A stretch of 56,316 nt of DNA from Faecalibacterium sp. CAG:1138 (GTDB lineage Bacteria > Bacillota > Clostridia > Christensenellales > CAG-917), in assembly GCA_000434675.1 (NCBI GenBank), contig HF988647.1, positions 1 through 56,316 of the forward strand, written 5' to 3'. The stretch's first letter is position 1. Each line of letters begins with the position of its first letter. A program made the position numbers and the translations under genes. Of this stretch, positions 6,952-15,105 are shown in pieces. The notes beneath the pieces were generated by a model, which had not been told where the DNA came from, made no database searches, and worked only from the letters and a program-made list of their open reading frames with translations.

Positions 6952-8379
6952 CTATTTTGTAAGGTTATTAAGGGCAAATACCGCTTTTTCTTGCGTGTCC
7001 GGGATAAAGTGACTGTAAACTTCGAGCGTTACCGTCGAATCGCTGTGTCCCATATATTTACTCACGGTCTGAATAGGCACGTTCTGCGACAATAGCAAAC
7101 TGCAATATGTATGCCTAAGTCCGTGACAAGAAACGTGTTTGAATCCGTGCTTTGCTTCAAGTTTAGTGAGCCAATGTCCCATAGTATGCGGGTATAACGG
7201 CTGCCTATCGAGTCCGACCGCAAGATAATACTCGTCTTGCTTTTCATCGAAATTATCGTCGGCAAGTCTAAACCAGTCTTTATATCGCTTCAAATCTTCC
7301 ACAAGATTATCTGGCATAGGAATATCCCTTAAAGACGTTTTTGTTTTCGGGCTTTTTTCATACACTCCGAATTGTTGGCTGACAAGCCTATTCCTGCGGA
7401 CGTGCAGTATATGATTTTCCAAATCAACGTCACTCCAACGAAGTCCGTGTAATTCGGCGTTTCTTATACCCGTCAAAAGCATAAGTTTGATACAAACTCT
7501 TTGATTGATAATATCATCCGAAAGCCCGTCGAGCATTGACAAAAATTCTTGGGCTTCTTTGAACGAAAACACTTCTTTTTCGGGGACGGCTCGCATAGAC
7601 GTGTTACTGCTTCCTGCGCCGATTTTCGTTCCGCAAACGGGATTTTTTGCTATCCACTCATATCTGACCGCTTCGTTAAAAAGCGTTCTTAAAACTCGTC
7701 TGTAGCCCTTTATGGTTTCTACGGCATAAGACCTTTCGTTTTTAACCGTTTCAAAGTAATCATCATAATTGAGATTATATCTTTCGCAAATAGCCTGAGC
7801 AGTTTCTTTCGTGATATGAGTATCGTTGTGATTCATATAATACGAACGATTACGATCTATTATCCCTTCTCTTGCAAGTTGGCGAAAATTTACTTTTTTA
7901 GGCAACGGATTTTTCAGTTTTGCCGTTAATTTCAATGTTAGATTGTATTTTTTAGATGCAAACGAATTGAGAAAAAGTTGAACGTCTCTAACGGTAATTG
8001 ACGAAATAGGCTTGTCATAGAGTCTTACTTCTTTTAAGTATTCGTTGAACTTTTTCTCAACTTCGCAGGCTCGTTCGTAATAGGAAATGGATAAGTTTGT
8101 TTTTATGGTTTCTTTCCATTCCGCCATTAGTTCAGGGAAGGTCAAAACTCCGGCTTTAACGGAGACATCGTGTTCTCGGTAGGCTCTTTCGAGTTCTTCC
8201 TCAAAAGCAATCGCCTCTTTGTCCAAGTATTTCTTAAACTTTGCCTCCGTTAAACCATCTTCGTTGTAAAAACGTTTTGTGTAGAGTTTTTTCTCTCCGG
8301 TTTCCAAGTCTTTTCCATAGGCTTGCATTTTGGCAACTAATTTGCCTTTTTTGTCTGTTGTGATTTTGTAGTATGCCAT
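6952..8379 (-). CDS. Tyrosine-recombinase integrase
   Basis: A 475-residue phage-type integrase. It has an N-terminal arm-binding region, a core-binding SAM-like domain (~residues 60-140, with a further insert to ~230), and a catalytic domain with the Arg in TGIRNAELHGLRW, the HxxR box HGLRHTYCSLL, the MGHSD motif and the nucleophile Tyr in TLEVYSHF. The ATG at 8379 is chosen because GGAGG lies six bases upstream; a longer frame overlaps the excisionase gene. It lies next to the attachment site and is transcribed toward it, as in many ICEs and satellites. It should recombine the tRNA-Arg core shared by 6792 and 15271. Confidence 0.95.
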   Translation of the reverse strand: MAYYKITTDKKGKLVAKMQAYGKDLETGEKKLYTKRFYNEDGLTEAKFKKYLDKEAIAFEEELERAYREHDVSVKAGVLTFPELMAEWKETIKTNLSISYYERACEVEKKFNEYLKEVRLYDKPISSITVRDVQLFLNSFASKKYNLTLKLTAKLKNPLPKKVNFRQLAREGIIDRNRSYYMNHNDTHITKETAQAICERYNLNYDDYFETVKNERSYAVETIKGYRRVLRTLFNEAVRYEWIAKNPVCGTKIGAGSSNTSMRAVPEKEVFSFKEAQEFLSMLDGLSDDIINQRVCIKLMLLTGIRNAELHGLRWSDVDLENHILHVRRNRLVSQQFGVYEKSPKTKTSLRDIPMPDNLVEDLKRYKDWFRLADDNFDEKQDEYYLAVGLDRQPLYPHTMGHWLTKLEAKHGFKHVSCHGLRHTYCSLLLSQNVPIQTVSKYMGHSDSTVTLEVYSHFIPDTQEKAVFALNNLTK

Positions 8380-8380
8380 T

Positions 8381-8575
8381 TTATACCTCCGTATTGTCTG
8401 TTTTGATTGCGATATAATCCAAGAGGCTTTGCATATCAACAAGAACCTTGTTGCCGGCAGTCAGACACTTAATTTTGCCTTGTTTACACCAAGTTCGGAT
8501 AGTGTGAACGGTGATGGCAGTTTCTGCGTCTTCGGCTTTGATTATATCGAATGCTTTTTTGATGCTTCTTAACAT
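8381..8575 (-). CDS. Excisionase-like small HTH protein
   Basis: A 64-residue protein with a MerR/excisionase-type winged helix (TVHTIRTWCKQGKIKCL, then NKVLVDMQSLLDYI). It begins after AAAGGAGG and ends two bases before the integrase start, so the two are co-transcribed. It probably directs excision and may repress int. Confidence 0.8.
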   Translation of the reverse strand: MLRSIKKAFDIIKAEDAETAITVHTIRTWCKQGKIKCLTAGNKVLVDMQSLLDYIAIKTDNTEV

Positions 8576-8607
8576 TTGCCTTGAACCTCCTTTTGTTGAA
8601 TTGAAGT

Positions 8608-8931
8608 CTATCGGACGATGATTTCCATATCGCTCGCTAACTTCTGAATCAACGTTAGCACACTTCGAGAAAAAAGTGTGAATGGTTGAAAGTCTACTTT
8701 CAAGGCATATTTTCCACTTTCAATGGATAAACACCCCTCGGGCGAGATGCCGACAATGGCATCCGAAGGGTTGAACAATGGTTCGTGCAGAATCACCACC
8801 TTGCGTTTTTCATTTTGTCTTTCGACAGGGGGCGAGAATAATCGTCTGCAGCGACTTGTCAAGGAAAAAGCGGAGCGACGAGCAAAAAATAGCATAGTGA
8901 TAGTTTTTATTTTTTCTTCAAAATATGCCAT
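8608..8931 (-). CDS. Uncertain small ORF upstream of xis
   Basis: A 107-codon frame on the same strand as xis and int. It has no recognised family and no clear Shine-Dalgarno before its ATG. The C-terminal half (VVILHEPLFNPSDAIVG and beyond) is protein-like; the N-terminal part is rich in Arg and Ser and may be non-coding. An opposing frame covers the same bases. It may be a remnant of an element gene or chance. The rest of 8576-9137 shows no other gene. Confidence 0.25.
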   Translation of the reverse strand: MAYFEEKIKTITMLFFARRSAFSLTSRCRRLFSPPVERQNEKRKVVILHEPLFNPSDAIVGISPEGCLSIESGKYALKVDFQPFTLFSRSVLTLIQKLASDMEIIVR

Positions 8932-9137
8932 ACGGTTGTCATCAATTGTATGTTAAGATGTTTTTACCTTTGAAATCGGATTATTTTTTGTGAGCCTTGA
9001 CCAGTCGATGCAGGCGATTAGGCTATACCCCCGAAAGACAAAAGGAAATTGTAAATACGGCTACTATAAACAAAAAGGCTTATTATGTTGCTCGTTGAAT
9101 GTCGAAATTAAACACACAGATTTTTGCTAAAAGCGTT

Positions 9138-9219
9138 AAAATGCGCAAATAATCGACAAAATAACACTTAAAAAGGTGCAAACAATGCCATACAAAACAC
9201 CAAAAAAGGTGCAAATAAT
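9138..9219 (+). repeat. Three direct repeats at 33-bp spacing upstream of the DUF4143 ATPase
   Basis: Units G(T/C)GCAAA(T/C)AAT start at 9143, 9176 and 9209, exactly 33 bp apart; the last two extend to AAAAAGGTGCAAA(C/T)AAT. Even three-turn spacing suggests a same-face protein-binding array just before the promoter at 9232. Confidence 0.55.
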
Positions 9220-9231
9220 ATATCTAAACTC

Positions 9232-9260
9232 TTGCAAAACAATTTAATTTCGTGTATAAT
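9232..9260 (+). promoter_or_regulatory. Promoter of the DUF4143 ATPase gene
   Basis: -35 TTGCAA (9232-9237), 17-bp spacer, -10 TATAAT (9255-9260). Confidence 0.7.
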
Positions 9261-9284
9261 TAGATTACGAAAGGAGCGATAGTT

Positions 9285-10643
9285 ATGGAAAGATTGGCGA
9301 CACAAAAACTTATAGAATGGAATAAAAGCACAAATAGAAAACCTTTGATTGTTTGGGGCGCACGTCAGGTTGGCAAAACTTATTTGGTTAAGGATATTTT
9401 TGCCGACAAGTATTATAAAGATAGTTATATCTACATTGACTGCAAGAAAGAAGATGAAATTCGTGAATTTTGCTTTTCTACCGCAAACGCAGAAAAGATT
9501 ATTGAGTTCATATCTCTCCAAAAAGGCAGGCAAATAGACAGCAAAACCTTATTGATTTTTGATGAAGTGCAAGAATGTCCGAATATTATCTCTGCATTGA
9601 AGTATTTTTGCCAAGATTTCAAGGAAATCCCGGTTATTGCAACCGGCTCTATGGTAAGAATAAAACTTCAAAGAGAAACCAATAAGCGGGGCGCGGGAAA
9701 CAATTCTAAATTTTTGTTTCCTGTCGGCAAGATAAATCAAATTACAATATATCCGCTTACTTTTGAAGAGTTTCTTTTGAATAGCAACAAAGTGCTGTAT
9801 CAAAGAATTAGAAAGGCATATTCGGAAAAGAAAGCGTTAGATACAAGTGTTCATGAGCTTGCGTTGGAGCAGGTTTATAAATACATGCTTGTTGGAGGAA
9901 TGCCCGAAGTCGTTGATACTTATATTACAACGCAAAATCTTTTTGAAGCAAGGGAGATTCTTAAAGTTCTGTACGACAATTATCTTGCCGATATGGAATT
10001 GTATCAAGCAAGCAGAGAAGCCATCTTGCGTTCGCGTTCATTGTTTTCAAATATATATAAAGAACTCAATAAAGAATCAAAGAATTTTTCGCCGGGGCTT
10101 ATAGAAGAAAAAAGCAAAACTCGCGACTTTGCAACTGCCATTGATTGGCTTACAATGGCGCACATTGTAAACCGGTCGTATCAACTCAGAGAACATATTA
10201 CTATGCCGCTTATTCAAGATAACGATAGTAATTTCCGTTTGTATCTTGCGGATAGCGGTATGTTTTCCTATCAAAGCGGAATAAACGCATCGTCGTTTGT
10301 TTCGCCCGACAAAGAAAATATGTTGTCGGGCATATTCTTTGAAAACTTTGTCGCAAACGAGCTTATTGCTCAAGGTATAAATCTCTTTTATTGGAAAGGC
10401 AAACTGTCCGCCGAACTTGAATTTATCGTGGAATCCGAAAATAAGTTATTCCCGATTGACGTTAAGAAAGGGCGCGGAATGTTGAACTCCTTGGAAAAGT
10501 TTTCAAATCACAACAGGTATGAGTTTGCGATTAAGGTATCAAGAAACAATTATGGTTTTGACGATGAGCAAAAGTTGCTAACCGTTCCTTTTTACTTCTG
10601 CTCTTTTATTGCCGAAGATTTGGCAAAAGGAACAATTGTCTAA
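9285..10643 (+). CDS. AAA-family ATPase with DUF4143 C-terminal domain
   Basis: A 452-residue protein. Walker A GARQVGKT at ~residue 25, Walker B LLIFDEVQ at ~residue 88, a sensor-like VIATGSM, then the DUF4143 C-terminal domain, whose last part (FYWKGKLSAELEFIVE, FPIDVKKG) looks like a PD-(D/E)xK nuclease-type core. Start ATG 9285 follows AAAGGAGC. These ATPases are common in bacterial and archaeal accessory regions; function is unproven, with nuclease or DNA-processing roles suggested. It is a single-gene unit with its own promoter and terminator in the element. The G+C is low, unlike the downstream core genes. Confidence 0.85.
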   Translation: MERLATQKLIEWNKSTNRKPLIVWGARQVGKTYLVKDIFADKYYKDSYIYIDCKKEDEIREFCFSTANAEKIIEFISLQKGRQIDSKTLLIFDEVQECPNIISALKYFCQDFKEIPVIATGSMVRIKLQRETNKRGAGNNSKFLFPVGKINQITIYPLTFEEFLLNSNKVLYQRIRKAYSEKKALDTSVHELALEQVYKYMLVGGMPEVVDTYITTQNLFEAREILKVLYDNYLADMELYQASREAILRSRSLFSNIYKELNKESKNFSPGLIEEKSKTRDFATAIDWLTMAHIVNRSYQLREHITMPLIQDNDSNFRLYLADSGMFSYQSGINASSFVSPDKENMLSGIFFENFVANELIAQGINLFYWKGKLSAELEFIVESENKLFPIDVKKGRGMLNSLEKFSNHNRYEFAIKVSRNNYGFDDEQKLLTVPFYFCSFIAEDLAKGTIV

Positions 10644-10649
10644 CAAATT

Positions 10650-10680
10650 AAAGTAGGAGCCACTCGACTCCTACTTTTTT
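10650..10680 (+). terminator. Terminator of the DUF4143 ATPase gene
   Basis: AAAGTAGGAG (10650-10659) pairs with CTCCTACTTT (10668-10677), followed by a T run. Confidence 0.85.
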
Positions 10681-10726
10681 AATTTTAATAAGTTAAAAAT
10701 TTTTTCGTTTTGCCCCTTTTCTCCTC

Positions 10727-10788
10727 TTGACTTTCGATAGTGATTTGAGTATAATAAAATCACTAAATGAGAAACGAAACTCATTTAG
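10727..10788 (+). promoter_or_regulatory. Promoter and operator candidates of the LexA-like gene
   Basis: -35 TTGACT (10727-10732), 17-bp spacer, -10 TATAAT (10750-10755). A perfect 9-bp inverted repeat CTAAATGAG / CTCATTTAG (10763-10771 and 10780-10788) lies just after the -10, and a shorter one, GTGATTT / AAATCAC, brackets the -10. Neither is a Gram-positive SOS box (GAAC-N4-GTTC). Confidence 0.65.
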
Positions 10789-10806
10789 ACAATAAGGAGC
10801 GTTCCA

Positions 10807-11415
10807 ATGAGAAGCAAAAATGAACAAACTCTCAATAACATATTGAAGTTGATTAACGATTGCTACTTTGAAAGCGGCGTTTATCCTACTTTTCAACAAA
10901 TCGCAACCGCCGTCGGCTTGTCCGTTCCTCAAACATATAGGTATGTTGACGAACTTATAAAACGTGGTGAAATTGAAAAAAGCGGAAGATACGGTGATCT
11001 TCAAACAAAAGAAATAGTAAATGCTATTTATAACCATAATCGTTTACCTATAGTAGGTGAAGTTGCTTGCGGCACTCCCATTCTCGCCGAAGAAAATATA
11101 GAATGTTACGTTACGTTTTCTCGTGAACTCTTGGGTAACGGACAATTCTTTATTCTTAGGGCAAAGGGCGACAGTATGATAAACGCCGGCATAGATGATG
11201 GCGATCTGGTTGTCGTTCGTCAGCAAGACACGGCAGAAGAAGGTCAAATAGTTGTCGCGCTCATAGAAAACGAGGCGACGTTGAAAAGATATTATATTGA
11301 TAAGCGAAGAAAGAAAACTCGTTTGCATCCCGAAAACGACAGAATGAAGGATATGTTTTTCGATGATGTTGCCATACAAGGCGTGGCAGTTAAAATTCTC
11401 AAGGATATTTATTGA
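10807..11415 (+). CDS. LexA-like self-cleaving repressor
   Basis: A 202-residue protein. Residues ~1-65 are a LexA-type winged helix (PTFQQIATAVGLSVPQTYRYV). The C-terminal half is an S24 peptidase domain with a cleavage site that reads ACGTPI (Cys-Gly rather than the usual Ala-Gly), a catalytic Ser in KGDSMINAGI and a Lys in NEATLKRYY. RBS AAGGAG. Inside a mobile element it probably senses RecA-ssDNA and controls element genes in response to DNA damage. A core LexA cannot be excluded from the sequence alone, but the context and unusual operator point to an element-specific repressor. Confidence 0.85.
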   Translation: MRSKNEQTLNNILKLINDCYFESGVYPTFQQIATAVGLSVPQTYRYVDELIKRGEIEKSGRYGDLQTKEIVNAIYNHNRLPIVGEVACGTPILAEENIECYVTFSRELLGNGQFFILRAKGDSMINAGIDDGDLVVVRQQDTAEEGQIVVALIENEATLKRYYIDKRRKKTRLHPENDRMKDMFFDDVAIQGVAVKILKDIY

Positions 11416-11583
11416 TTTTTTGAAATTTGCATAGTGGCAAAGTAAGAGCAGCCCCGTCTTATCCGTTACTATTCATATTTAGGCACAAAAGATAATCTTC
11501 CTGCGATATGGGATTACCCAACCCTATCAATGCAGTGGGTTAAATACAACTCTTTGTGTGTCATGGGGAAAGGAGGTTGAATT

Positions 11584-11754
11584 TTGGAGACGAGTTCTAA
11601 CCCTGTTCCTTTCGTATGTCCTTGTTGTCATAAAAAGACTACGGGCTATCAACGAAAAGACGGCGCAATCCTTGTTGTTTGTCATCGCTGTAAAGCGAAG
11701 ATATTCAGTAAACAGCATAACAAAGAAATCCTGATTAAAATCAAGATGGACTAA
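11584..11754 (+). CDS. Small zinc-ribbon protein (resembles cysteine-rich KTR proteins)
   Basis: A 56-residue protein read from a TTG start at 11584, eight bases after AAAGGAGG. Two CxxC knuckles (CPCC and CHRC, 20 residues apart) form a zinc ribbon, followed by a basic tail ending KIKMD. Small proteins of this design are frequent in Gram-positive conjugative elements. No enzyme function is expected; DNA or RNA binding is possible. The TTG start is inferred from the strong Shine-Dalgarno. Confidence 0.6.
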   Translation: METSSNPVPFVCPCCHKKTTGYQRKDGAILVVCHRCKAKIFSKQHNKEILIKIKMD

Positions 11755-11939
11755 CTTAATATTGTAGCGTGCATAAAGCAAATCCCGGTCGTTCTGGAAT
11801 AGCGAAAGTAGGTAAATCCGGCTTAAATACTTTATGTGTAAGTGTTCGTAACTTACCTATCAGGTAAAATACAAGGCTTAAAAGTGTCTTTTCTGTGCGG
11901 ACTGCCGTTCGGAATCCATCGGATGTTTCTCTGAATCAT

Positions 11940-12090
11940 ACCGAGCGGTCGCTCTTTCGGCGGGAGTATCGCCGTGTTTGCATTAAACATCCTGCTCGGC
12001 GCGGTCATAGGCGGGATCGTCCTTATATGACGGTTGATCGTTGCAGCTTGGTATGTGCCGCTGACGGTGTATAGGCTGTTATTTCAAAAT
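11940..12090 (+). pseudogene. Degenerate membrane-protein gene fragment
   Basis: A locally G+C-rich stretch translates to a hydrophobic segment (SIAVFALNILLGAVIGGIVLI), then a stop, then RLIVAAWYVPLTVYR in the same frame, like a small two-helix membrane protein broken by a stop. Its composition differs from the A+T-rich RT module that starts right after. It probably marks the upstream edge of the RT insertion. The rest of 11755-12120 shows no gene. Confidence 0.3.
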
Positions 12091-12123
12091 CAAAAAATGA
12101 GATTTACATGTAGTATAGCATGG

Positions 12124-12152
12124 TTGATTTATCCACATTTTTGTGGTATAAT
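12124..12152 (+). promoter_or_regulatory. Promoter of the leader RNA-reverse transcriptase module
   Basis: -35 TTGATT (12124-12129), 17-bp spacer, -10 TATAAT (12147-12152). The spacer contains CCACA-TTTT-TGTGG, a small inverted repeat that might be an operator. The predicted start is about 12159. Confidence 0.7.
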
Positions 12153-12158
12153 TATTAT

Positions 12159-12437
12159 GTTTAGTCAGTTTAGGCCTGCAGAGCAGGGGTTACAGAGCTA
12201 TAATGCCATAGTTTTAGGGCTCATAATACTATATATTCTACTTGGAATACTGAATGATTTTATCAAAAGTAAAATTCAAATTACAAGGAGGAAACTATCT
12301 ATGAAAACTAAAATTACAAACATAATTGCTACCTTTATCATGTCCATCTGCAATTCTATATGGACTATGGGCGCTAATTTTCTGGCAGATGCTCTGCTGA
12401 CCTAAACTTGCTAACGATCCAAAATCAGGGGGTATCT
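12159..12437 (+). ncRNA. Structured leader RNA of the reverse transcriptase (candidate RT template/partner)
   Basis: About 280 nt between the promoter and the RT start. Its ends pair over ~200 nt: AGTTTAGG (12167-12174) with CCTAAACT (12401-12408), then a 3x3 internal loop, then GCAGAGCA (12178-12185) with TGCTCTGC (12390-12397). That is two perfect 8-bp helices. Inside is a hairpin of nine pairs with one bulge (CATGTCCAT at 12339-12347 with ATGGAC-T-ATG at 12360-12369), a smaller TATTC/GAATA hairpin near 12234-12249, and an alternative long helix GCCATAG (12205-12211) with CTATGG-G-C (12365-12372). Several DRT systems (DRT2, DRT9) and retrons use such a closed upstream RNA as RT template. 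The boundaries are inferred. Confidence 0.6.
12301..12405 (+). CDS. 34-residue hydrophobic peptide inside the RT leader
   Basis: ATG 12301 lies nine bases after a strong AAGGAGG (12285-12291), and the frame reads MKTKITNIIATFIMSICNSI and on to ADALLT before TAA in the closing stem. It could form one membrane helix. The same frame is open far upstream (to 12034) and stays hydrophobic. It may be a real small membrane peptide, a leader peptide, or part of a longer frame made from cDNA repeats. It is not certain that it is translated. Confidence 0.4.
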   Translation: MKTKITNIIATFIMSICNSIWTMGANFLADALLT

Positions 12438-13955
12438 ATGAGTAAAACTTATACCGATTATACAACCGAAATTTTGGCTGAAGACTTGTATGAAGGGCTT
12501 TTAGCTCATGGCCTTTTTTCAGAAAAAATACCTCCGATTTTGAGTTCCGAAAGTTTCTTTGAGTATTGTAAAAAAGAAACGCCCCATTTTTCTGATAAAT
12601 GGAGACAGTTTATAACTTTCGAAAGCATGCGTAATATCAATGTCCCTCGAGTGCTCGGCATTCCAAACCCTATGTCCTATCAACAATTATGCAAGTGTCT
12701 CTCTAACGGTTGGGAAAATATCAAAAATCACTTTGCTAACAAAACTCAAGATCAAGACTATGTAATTAGCAGAATTCATATTAGAAAGCTCAAACAAAAA
12801 GACGCATTATTTTCAATGTCTTATTCAAATTGGAAGGAGGATGGAACGCCTGAACCAGACCTTTTAATTGGAAGTACATACTTAGTTAAAGCTGATATTT
12901 CCACCTGTTTTCCCAGCATTTATACTCATTCAGTTCCCTGGGCTCTGGTTGGAAAAGCGACTGCAAAAGCAAATAGCGGAAACAAATTCAAAAATGAATG
13001 GTACAATCAAATAGACCACTATACTCAAAATTGCAAAAATGGTGAAACGCATGGACTATTGATAGGTCCGCATGCTTCAAATCTTTTATCAGAAATTATT
13101 CTTGTTAATATCGATAAACAAATGTACGAAAAAGGATGGAGGTATACAAGATGCATTGATGATTTTACATGCTATGTAAGGTCATATGAAGATGGTCAAC
13201 GCTTTTTAGTCGAGTTGGGGCAGGCCCTTCGCGAATACGACTTTTCATTAAATTTCAAAAAAACAGAAATACTAAAACTTCCGGTTGCTTCTGTCGAGCA
13301 ATGGGTTAGAAAAATCAATTCAATATCTCTAATGCAACGCAACGGCCAAATTGATTTTATCGGTGTACGTGCATATCTCGACTCATCAATTGAACTTATG
13401 CAAGCAAATAAGGACAATTCCGCGATACTGAATTACGCAATTAAGGTACTTGGAGGTCAAAAACTGACACCTAATGCACAAGAATATTGTGTTAAGACCA
13501 TTTTTCACTTGTGTTTGATTTATCCGTATCTCATTCCTTTGTTGGAGGAATATGTCTTTTTGCCTTTTAGCGTTCAGAAAGATAGCATTGAAAAACTAAC
13601 TCAAAAAATCTATGAACTCGGGTACCAAGCAAAAAATTTCGAAGCTGTTTGCTATGCAATTTATTTTTCAATCAAATATAAGTTTAGCATTCCAGCACTT
13701 GATACCGCCGAGGTTGTTAATAGTGATTCTTGCTTATATAAACTATTTTCACTGGTATATTACCGTATGCAAAAAAACAAAATAGCTGAAAAAGAACTGA
13801 AGGATCATGCTCGTAAATTAAGCAATAACGAAGATGACTTCGGAAGGAATTGGCTATTTGTGTTTGAAGCTCTCCCGCAAAGTGAGTTAAAAGACGATTG
13901 GAAAAATATCAAAAAATACGGAGTTTCTTTTATAAAATCAATCCAGGACAAATAA
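12438..13955 (+). CDS. Defence-type reverse transcriptase (UG/Abi, DRT-like) with helical C-terminal domain
   Basis: A 505-residue protein. RT motifs: the motif A Asp in YLVKADISTCFPSIYTHS (D153), motif B-like HGLLIGPHASNLLSEI (~205-220), and catalytic motif C as CIDDF (D241, D242) in place of the common YADD. A DFSLNFKKTEIL segment (~268-279) corresponds to the motif D/E region. From ~330 to the end the protein is rich in helices, like the alpha-repeat tails of abortive-infection and DRT reverse transcriptases. There is no maturase, thumb-X or endonuclease domain, so it is neither a group II intron nor a retron RT of usual length. Start ATG 12438 follows CAGGGGG. Its low G+C, own promoter, structured leader and own terminator form one compact cassette. 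The subtype could not be named from sequence alone. Confidence 0.85.
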   Translation: MSKTYTDYTTEILAEDLYEGLLAHGLFSEKIPPILSSESFFEYCKKETPHFSDKWRQFITFESMRNINVPRVLGIPNPMSYQQLCKCLSNGWENIKNHFANKTQDQDYVISRIHIRKLKQKDALFSMSYSNWKEDGTPEPDLLIGSTYLVKADISTCFPSIYTHSVPWALVGKATAKANSGNKFKNEWYNQIDHYTQNCKNGETHGLLIGPHASNLLSEIILVNIDKQMYEKGWRYTRCIDDFTCYVRSYEDGQRFLVELGQALREYDFSLNFKKTEILKLPVASVEQWVRKINSISLMQRNGQIDFIGVRAYLDSSIELMQANKDNSAILNYAIKVLGGQKLTPNAQEYCVKTIFHLCLIYPYLIPLLEEYVFLPFSVQKDSIEKLTQKIYELGYQAKNFEAVCYAIYFSIKYKFSIPALDTAEVVNSDSCLYKLFSLVYYRMQKNKIAEKELKDHARKLSNNEDDFGRNWLFVFEALPQSELKDDWKNIKKYGVSFIKSIQDK

Positions 13956-13961
13956 AAAATC

Positions 13962-14004
13962 GGGAGCTCAGCCCTCGGACAAACCGAAGGCTGAGCTCCC
14001 TTTG
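13962..14004 (+). terminator. Terminator of the RT cassette
   Basis: A perfect 12-bp stem GGGAGCTCAGCC (13962-13973) / GGCTGAGCTCCC (13989-14000), followed by TTTG. It marks the right edge of the cassette. Confidence 0.85.
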
Positions 14005-14979
14005 TATTTTGAAAGTGTCGATTATCTCATTTCCCCGACCATACAGGCAACGGAGCATCCCCGAAAAGGCTATCAAGACATTCCTGTTTTGCGCGACGAT
14101 TTAACTTTTGCAAAATTAAAACAATATCTTATCAATAAAGGAATTCATATTAACGAAGAAACGTTTTACAAGAACTTCGGACTTGTAACCGCGGACGGTA
14201 AGTTTAATCTTTTGGCAGAGATTCTTGCCGACGAAAACATGAATTCGATAAAGGTCGCGGTATTCAAAGGCAAAGATAAATCCGAATTCGTAAAAAGGAA
14301 TGAATACGGGTATACGTGTCTTATCGAATCGCTTGAAAAAGTTATCAATTATTGCGATGCACTGAATGAAACGTTTATTGACGTATCCGTTCGTCCAAGA
14401 AGAGAACAACGCCTATTTAGCAGCGAGGCATTCAAAGAAGCATGGATCAATGCTTGCGTTCACAATAAATGGGCGGAAGAATTAGCCCCTGCGGTTTATT
14501 GGTTTGAAGATAGAATGGAAATCGTCTCTTATGGCGGAATTCCTAAAAATCTAACCAAAGAAGAGTTTTTATCAGGGAAAACCGAGCCTGTCAATAAAGA
14601 GTTGATGAAAATATTCTTGCAATGCGGTATTGTCGAACATTCTGGGCACGGAGTTCCTATCGTTGTTAAAGAATACGGAGAAAAGGCTTATTCCTTTTCG
14701 CAGAATATGATTACGGTAACTATTCCGTTTAATAGACCGAAGCAACTCAAAAATGAGCCTGTAAATGAGCCTGTAAATGAGCCTGTAAAACTCACAAAAT
14801 CCGCAAAAAAGGTATTGCAAGCACTAAAAACAAATCCGGAAAGCACTATAGATGAAATAGCAACGAGTATAAGCGTATCAAGAGAAACTGTTAAACGGTC
14901 GTTGAAATCTTTATCAGAAAAAGGCTTAATAAAGCGTGTCGGTTCAGATAAAACCGGATACTGGGAAACAATAGAATAA
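14002..14979 (+). pseudogene. ATP-binding protein (AlbA_2/HATPase_c_4 family) lacking its N-terminus
   Basis: Coding-quality sequence begins at once after the RT terminator, with no good start or RBS; TTG at 14002 is the only early option. Residues ~20-100 match the middle of transcriptional-regulator-like ATP-binding proteins (GLVTADGKFNLLAEILAD). Then a HATPase_c_4 part (EAWINACVHN, GIPKNLTKEEF, VEHSGHGVPIVVKEYG). The C-terminus is a winged helix (TIDEIATSISVSRETVKRSL). The usual N-terminal AlbA_2 domain of ~120 residues is missing, consistent with the RT cassette having replaced the 5' end. A triple NEPV repeat (12-bp unit, 14752-14787) links the domains. Confidence 0.65.
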
Positions 14980-15105
14980 TTAAGCAACATCATTGCCTCA
15001 AAAGATGTTGTGACTTATATCGGTATGGCATCTATTATGCTCATTATTGTGGCAACAAAAGCAGGTCTGTGTAAAGACAAAAAAAAACTGAAAACGGCTA
15101 TAAAA

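Noticed and set aside
12438..13955. Group II intron or classical retron as identity of the RT
   Set aside because: No maturase or endonuclease domain, no intron domain V/VI, and a long helical C-terminus; the family look is UG/Abi/DRT.
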